The notes under the pieces: generated by a model
Databases searched by the model: none
Told to the model about the DNA's origin: nothing
The model's input: only the letters and a program-made list of their open reading frames with translations
Part shown: positions 60,165 to 64,000 of the stretch, in pieces
How the letters are laid out: the number at the start of each line of letters is the position of its first letter
Numbering within the stretch: position 1 is the first letter of the stretch
Made by a program: the position numbers and the translations under genes
DNA from: DASPLX01 sp035627375
GTDB taxonomy: Bacteria; Pseudomonadota; Gammaproteobacteria; Burkholderiales; Burkholderiaceae_D
Direction: 5' to 3'
Length of the DNA: 64,000 nt
Assembly (NCBI GenBank): GCA_035627375.1
Contig: DASPLX010000061.1
Location: 1 to 64,000, forward strand

Positions 60165-60671
60165 TCAGCGTGCCCGCTCCATGCGCTTCTGGAAGCGTTC
60201 GAGCGCCTTGGCGCGTTGTTCCGGCGTCAAGACCTCGGCGGCGTCGGCGATGGCTTGGGTCATGCGTTTCGACACCTGGTCGGCCAGCTGCATCTGCGCG
60301 ACGCGCAATTGTTCCAGCGCGGAACGGTCGATGCTGCGCTGGCCCAGCGCGTTCGCGATCTGCCGGCGCGCCGCGCGGTGCTGTTCGCGCAGCGGGCGCA
60401 GGTCGGCGATGGCGGCCTTGAAGATCTCGCCGAGGCGCGCCTTCTGGTCGGCGCTGGCGTCGGGCACGATGCGGGAGATCATGTGCTCGATGCGCTCGGC
60501 CGCCTCGGCCGGGTCCATCGTTGCATGCATGCCGTGGCGATGCATGCCCCAGCCATGCCCTTCGTTGGCGTAGCTGATGCCGGCGATGGAGGAGGCGGCG
60601 GCGACGGCGGCGATCATGCCGCCGATGATCCAGCGGCGGCCGCCGCGGGAGGTTTGCGCTTGCTCGTTCAT
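60165..60671 (-). CDS. Spy/CpxP-like periplasmic protein
   Basis: The ATG at 60671 has AGGAAGGA. The 168-residue protein has an N-terminal membrane/signal segment (about 15-33), a His-rich stretch (GHGWGMHRHGMHATM) that may bind metal, and a helical body with LTPEQRAKALERFQKRME, the LTxxQ motif typical of Spy/CpxP. It may sense or buffer envelope stress and repress the kinase. It is first in the possible three-gene operon. Confidence 0.85.
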   Translation of the reverse strand: MNEQAQTSRGGRRWIIGGMIAAVAAASSIAGISYANEGHGWGMHRHGMHATMDPAEAAERIEHMISRIVPDASADQKARLGEIFKAAIADLRPLREQHRAARRQIANALGQRSIDRSALEQLRVAQMQLADQVSKRMTQAIADAAEVLTPEQRAKALERFQKRMERAR

Positions 60672-60785
60672 GGGGAATCCTTCCTGTTCAAGTGAGGCAT
60701 GACGTAGGAGTGTCATGCATGGCATCACTGTAGGCAGGCAAGATTGAGCGACTGTGGCGGCCGGGTAAAGTTTTGTAAAGCCGCC

Positions 60786-62264
60786 TTATTCGGTCAGGCC
60801 GCCCAGGCGTCCGCTCACATTGCTGTGCCAGCGCATGCGCGCGATCTTGCCGTCCGCGCCGCGCTCGAACACGACTTCCTCGGCCAGCGATTCGTCGTCG
60901 CGCAGGCGCCGAAAGGTATCGTTGCCGACATGCTTGAGCACGGTCATGTCGCCGGCGGGATCGTTGTTCGGCAGATCGAGCACCGCCAGGTGCGCGCCCC
61001 ACGGCACGATCACCGTTTCGCCGTTCCACGGCTGGGCGACGTAGCGGCCGGCATAGGTTTCGAGATCGATCTTCGCCGGTTCCAGCTTCTTGCCTTTGTC
61101 GAGCAGCTTGCGCAACGGCCTGACATAGGCGGACGTCTCGACCATGGCATTGCTCATGAAGATGACGCCGAGCTTGTCCGCCGGCATCATGGTCAAGGCG
61201 GTGCGGTAGCCGGGGCAGGAGCCGCCGTGGCCGACGTAGGTCTTGTTGCCGTCGCGGGTGACCGCGAAGCCGAGTCCCCAGGTGGTCTTGCCGTCCGGAT
61301 CGATCCATTGCACGCGCTGCATTTCGCGCAGCGTCGACGGCCGCAGGATTTCGGCGGCGCCGCCGTCGAGCAAGCGGAACTGCCAGGAAGCGAAGCGGGC
61401 CAGGTCCTCGACCGTCGAGCTGAAGCCGGCGGCCGGCGTGATCGCATTGATCTCGAACGGCTTGACCGGATTGCGCGTGCCGTCGCGCCGCAGCGCGCTG
61501 AAGCCGTGCGCGAGGCGCTTGCCGTACAGCTCGGTCGGCATGCGGGTGCGCGTATCGGCCAGCTTGAGCGGATCGAGGATATGGCGGCGGACATAATCGT
61601 CATATGGCATGCCCGATACCTTGGCCACGATTTCGCCGAGCAGTGCCATGCCCAGGTTGCTGTACTGGAAGCGATCGGATGCCGGCATCAGCATCGGTTG
61701 CTCCTTCAGCTTTTCCTGGAGCTGAGTGCGGGTGGGGAAGGTGAAATCCGGCCCGGTCCAGTACGGAAAATCGGATTCGCGCGGCAAGCCCGACGAATGG
61801 GTCAGCAAGGAACGGATCGTCAGCGGCGCGCCGTCCGGCGCCGTGCGCCGGATCGCGAAATCGGGCAGTACGGCGCCGATATCGTCGTCGAGCCGCAACT
61901 TGCCCTGTTCCCAGAGCTGCATCACGGCCACGGACGTGAACAGCTTCGAAATCGAGCAGACGCTGTAAATGGTGTCGCTCGCCGCCGGCACCTTTCCCTT
62001 GATATCGATCGTGCCGTAGCCCTTGCTCCAGATCAGATCGTCGCCGGCCACCACGCCGGCCGACAGGCCGGGTATGCGGTCATAAGCCTGCTGCGCATCG
62101 AGCCAGAGGTCGATCAGGCGCAGCGCGTCGCGATACTGCGTTTTCGGATGCGGCGCGGCGGCGGCCGGCGCCGAGGACGGCTCCGGCGTCTTCGTCTGCG
62201 CGCCCGCGGCGGCGCAGGCCATGGTCAAGGCCAGGACGGCCGCATGGATGCATTGGATTTTCAC
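60786..62264 (-). CDS. serine hydrolase of the beta-lactamase / class C family
   Basis: A GTG start at 62264 with GGGAGA gives 492 residues with a signal peptide (about 1-22). Class C motifs are present: SISK at 104-107, YSNLG near 200 and the GHGGSCPG box in place of KTG. A C-terminal beta-rich extension follows. It probably acts on D-amino-acid-containing peptides or esters; not shown to be a beta-lactamase. The M16 peptidase gene lies 16 nt upstream. Confidence 0.88.
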   Translation of the reverse strand: MKIQCIHAAVLALTMACAAAGAQTKTPEPSSAPAAAAPHPKTQYRDALRLIDLWLDAQQAYDRIPGLSAGVVAGDDLIWSKGYGTIDIKGKVPAASDTIYSVCSISKLFTSVAVMQLWEQGKLRLDDDIGAVLPDFAIRRTAPDGAPLTIRSLLTHSSGLPRESDFPYWTGPDFTFPTRTQLQEKLKEQPMLMPASDRFQYSNLGMALLGEIVAKVSGMPYDDYVRRHILDPLKLADTRTRMPTELYGKRLAHGFSALRRDGTRNPVKPFEINAITPAAGFSSTVEDLARFASWQFRLLDGGAAEILRPSTLREMQRVQWIDPDGKTTWGLGFAVTRDGNKTYVGHGGSCPGYRTALTMMPADKLGVIFMSNAMVETSAYVRPLRKLLDKGKKLEPAKIDLETYAGRYVAQPWNGETVIVPWGAHLAVLDLPNNDPAGDMTVLKHVGNDTFRRLRDDESLAEEVVFERGADGKIARMRWHSNVSGRLGGLTE

Positions 62265-62280
62265 GATATCTCCCAGGTCG

Positions 62281-64000
62281 TTACGGCTTGACTGCCGCTT
62301 TCATCTTGCTATGGTCGCCGGCCACGACGACGGTCAGCCGCGCCGGATCGATCGCCTTGCGGAACGCGGTATTGACCTGCTCCACCGTCGCGGCGCTGAT
62401 CTTGTCTTCGATCTGCTTGCTCCAGGCCCAGGTGCGGTTGAGATACAGGAAGCCGGTCCAGCCCGAGGCCACGTTGCCGTCCTGCGCGCGGGTCTGCAGG
62501 CGCTGCTGCAGGATGCCGGATTTGGCGCGCGCGATTTCCTCGGCCGTGAAACCGTCCTTCGCCGCCCGCGCCAGTTCCTCCTTGATGGCGGTCTCGAGGC
62601 GCGCCAGGTTCTGCGGCGCCGCGATCGCGGAAATGACGAATTGGCCGGCCTTGTCCAGCGCCCCGACATGCAGCGACGAGTGGCCGCCGTACGACAGGCC
62701 GTCCTTCTGGCGGATGCGATCGATCAGGCGCGAATTCAGTCCGCCGCTGCCGAACAGATAATTGGCGATCATCATGGCGGGGAAGTCGGGATCGTCGTCG
62801 CGCATCGGGATATTGATGCGCGCGAGATAAGTGCCGTTTTCCTTGTCCGGGGTATCGATGTCGAGCCGGGCCGGCGGAATCTCGAAATGCCGGGTGGCGA
62901 CGCGGGTGTAGGGCATCGCACTGTTCCAGCCGGCGAAGGCTTCCTCGACCACTTTCGCGATGGCCGCCGCATCGAAATCGCCCACGATCGCCATCTCGCC
63001 CTTGCTGGCGCCGTAGAAAGCCTTGTGATACGCCTTGACTTCGTCGAGCGTGACGGCTTGCAGCGCCGCCAGTTGCTCGTCGATCGTCAGCGGCGCGCGC
63101 CAGTCGCCTTTCGGATAACGGTTGAAATGCTGGGCCAGCGCCTGGCCGGCGAGCGCGGCCGGCTCGCTGCGCTGCGCCTCGACGGCGACGATGCGCTGCT
63201 TGCGCAGCTGTTCGAATTCCTCGGCCGGGAAGGTCGGCTCCTTCAGCACTTGCGCGATCAGGCGCAGCGCCGCCGGCAAGTGCTCGCGCGTCGTTTCGAA
63301 GCGATAGATATCGCCGGAGATCTTCAGCCTGGAGAATTCGTCGGCCAGCTGCTGGCGCGTGTATTTCGCGTTGCCGCGCACCAGCATCGCGCGCGTCAAC
63401 GAGGCGACGGTTTGCTTGCCGAACAGGGTCTTTTCGTCGCCCCAATGCAAATCGAGGGCGACCGCCACCGTCTCGCCGCGGTTCTTCTTCGGCAGCAGCG
63501 CGAGGTCGATGCCGCCGACCTTGCTGCGCTGGGTGCGCTTATCGAGATTGTCCTGCGACGGATCGAAGGCTTCGGCGACGGAACCTTGCTCCTTGGCCTT
63601 GAAATCCTTCATCACCTCGGCCACGCTCGGGGCGGCCGGGATATCGACGCGCTGCGGCTGGTCTTCCGGATGGAACAGGCCGACCACGCGATTGTCGCGC
63701 TTGAAATAGCGCTTGGCGGCCTCGGTCACGCGCTCGGCGGACATGCTGCCGATCGTTTCGCGGTCTTGGAAGAACAGGCGCCAGTCGCCCATCGCGATCG
63801 CTTCGGACAAGGCGACGCCGATGCGCTCGTGATCGTTGAGGGTCTTCTCGATCGCGTTGGCATACTGGATGCGCACGCGGTCCATTTCTTCCTTGGTCGG
63901 CGGCTTCTTGTGGAAGTCCTCGACCGTGGCGATCAGCGCGTCGCGCACCGGCTCGACCGGCTCGCCTTTCTTGACCACGGCGCCGAGGATCTGCAGGCCG
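62281..64000 (-). CDS. M16-family zinc metallopeptidase, N-terminal part cut off by the window edge
   Basis: The frame continues past the right edge, so at least 573 residues are seen (GLQILGAVVKKGEP is the left end visible). It contains the second M16 repeat: TLFGKQTVASLTRAMLVRGN, LAALQAVTLDEVKAYHKAFYG and DKAGQFVISAIAAPQNLARL, with the R/Y-type substrate-binding region DRIRQKDGLSYGGHS. The catalytic HxxEH is expected in the missing N-terminal repeat. It probably degrades periplasmic peptides; a signal peptide is not visible here. Confidence 0.9.
   Translation of the reverse strand, partial: GLQILGAVVKKGEPVEPVRDALIATVEDFHKKPPTKEEMDRVRIQYANAIEKTLNDHERIGVALSEAIAMGDWRLFFQDRETIGSMSAERVTEAAKRYFKRDNRVVGLFHPEDQPQRVDIPAAPSVAEVMKDFKAKEQGSVAEAFDPSQDNLDKRTQRSKVGGIDLALLPKKNRGETVAVALDLHWGDEKTLFGKQTVASLTRAMLVRGNAKYTRQQLADEFSRLKISGDIYRFETTREHLPAALRLIAQVLKEPTFPAEEFEQLRKQRIVAVEAQRSEPAALAGQALAQHFNRYPKGDWRAPLTIDEQLAALQAVTLDEVKAYHKAFYGASKGEMAIVGDFDAAAIAKVVEEAFAGWNSAMPYTRVATRHFEIPPARLDIDTPDKENGTYLARINIPMRDDDPDFPAMMIANYLFGSGGLNSRLIDRIRQKDGLSYGGHSSLHVGALDKAGQFVISAIAAPQNLARLETAIKEELARAAKDGFTAEEIARAKSGILQQRLQTRAQDGNVASGWTGFLYLNRTWAWSKQIEDKISAATVEQVNTAFRKAIDPARLTVVVAGDHSKMKAAVKP

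Noticed and set aside
1..64000. CRISPR arrays, rRNA and tRNA genes
   Set aside because: No spaced direct repeats, no 16S/23S-like segments and no recognisable tRNA arms were seen on reading; a tRNAscan or Infernal search would settle this.

Overview
The window is GC-rich (about 65%), densely coded chromosome. Its housekeeping genes (lipA-lipB, a ybeD-like DUF493 gene, a D-amino-acid aminotransferase, dacA, birA-coaX, argB, slmA, pabBC) have the content and partial order expected of a betaproteobacterium in the Burkholderiales, most plausibly Oxalobacteraceae (Herbaspirillum/Noviherbaspirillum/Massilia relatives). The genus cannot be fixed from sequence reading alone. I see no rRNA, tRNA or CRISPR array.

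Layout. 1-8365: the end of a SymE-like toxin gene, a LysR regulator divergent from a GST / FMN-split-barrel gene pair, a small exported protein, and a 1471-residue exported protein of unknown function with FecR-like and lectin-like parts. 8366-22900: a signalling island rich in cyclic-di-GMP domains. It holds a WspR-like diguanylate cyclase, a membrane PAS-GGDEF protein, a broken receiver gene, an IS remnant, a five-gene operon (GGDEF-EAL-REC, EAL-REC-PAS, a small protein, HDOD, REC-HD-GYP), an HTH-receiver regulator, and a divergent trio (unknown, HTH, HDOD). 23286-24940: lipoate synthesis (lipA, lipB). 25015-35081: accessory genes between lipB and the DUF493 gene (ArsN2-like acetyltransferase, cupin, DUF2917, quinone reductase, LysR, GNAT, a Fur-box-controlled fbpABC iron transporter, a chemoreceptor with a CxxCH heme motif). 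35277-38839: DUF493, D-amino-acid aminotransferase, dacA, a hydrolase and a ferredoxin. 38910-43493: a VanZ-like protein and an MCE-type lipid transporter (lipoprotein, MCE protein, ATPase, STAS-permease). 43621-45850: birA, coaX, SPOR protein. 45895-48203: an amino-acid-binding lipoprotein and a sigma factor / zinc-finger / CWC protein operon. 48437-53805: argB, a HAD nucleotidase, slmA, an EamA exporter and a pabB-pabC fusion. 53786-55887: a second EamA exporter and a TPR protein. 55868-60671: a bufferin (bufA2-bufB-bufC) copper-peptide operon beside an OmpR-type two-component system and a Spy/CpxP-like protein. 60786-64000: a beta-lactamase-fold hydrolase and a truncated M16 peptidase.

How parts work together. 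The island combines synthesis, breakdown and phosphorylation-dependent control of cyclic-di-GMP on receivers of one recognisable subfamily, which suggests local duplication. The iron cluster has a Fur box in front of fbpA and a strong terminator between fbpA and fbpBC, which fits high binding-protein and lower permease expression. The bufferin genes, two-component system and CpxP-like protein form a plausible envelope/metal-stress block. A 33-nt element repeated upstream of the GcvA-like LysR gene and of the DUF2917 gene suggests a small regulon.

Most worth following up: the 1471-residue protein, the signalling island with its HTH-receiver regulator, the repeated operator, and the bufferin / two-component neighbourhood.
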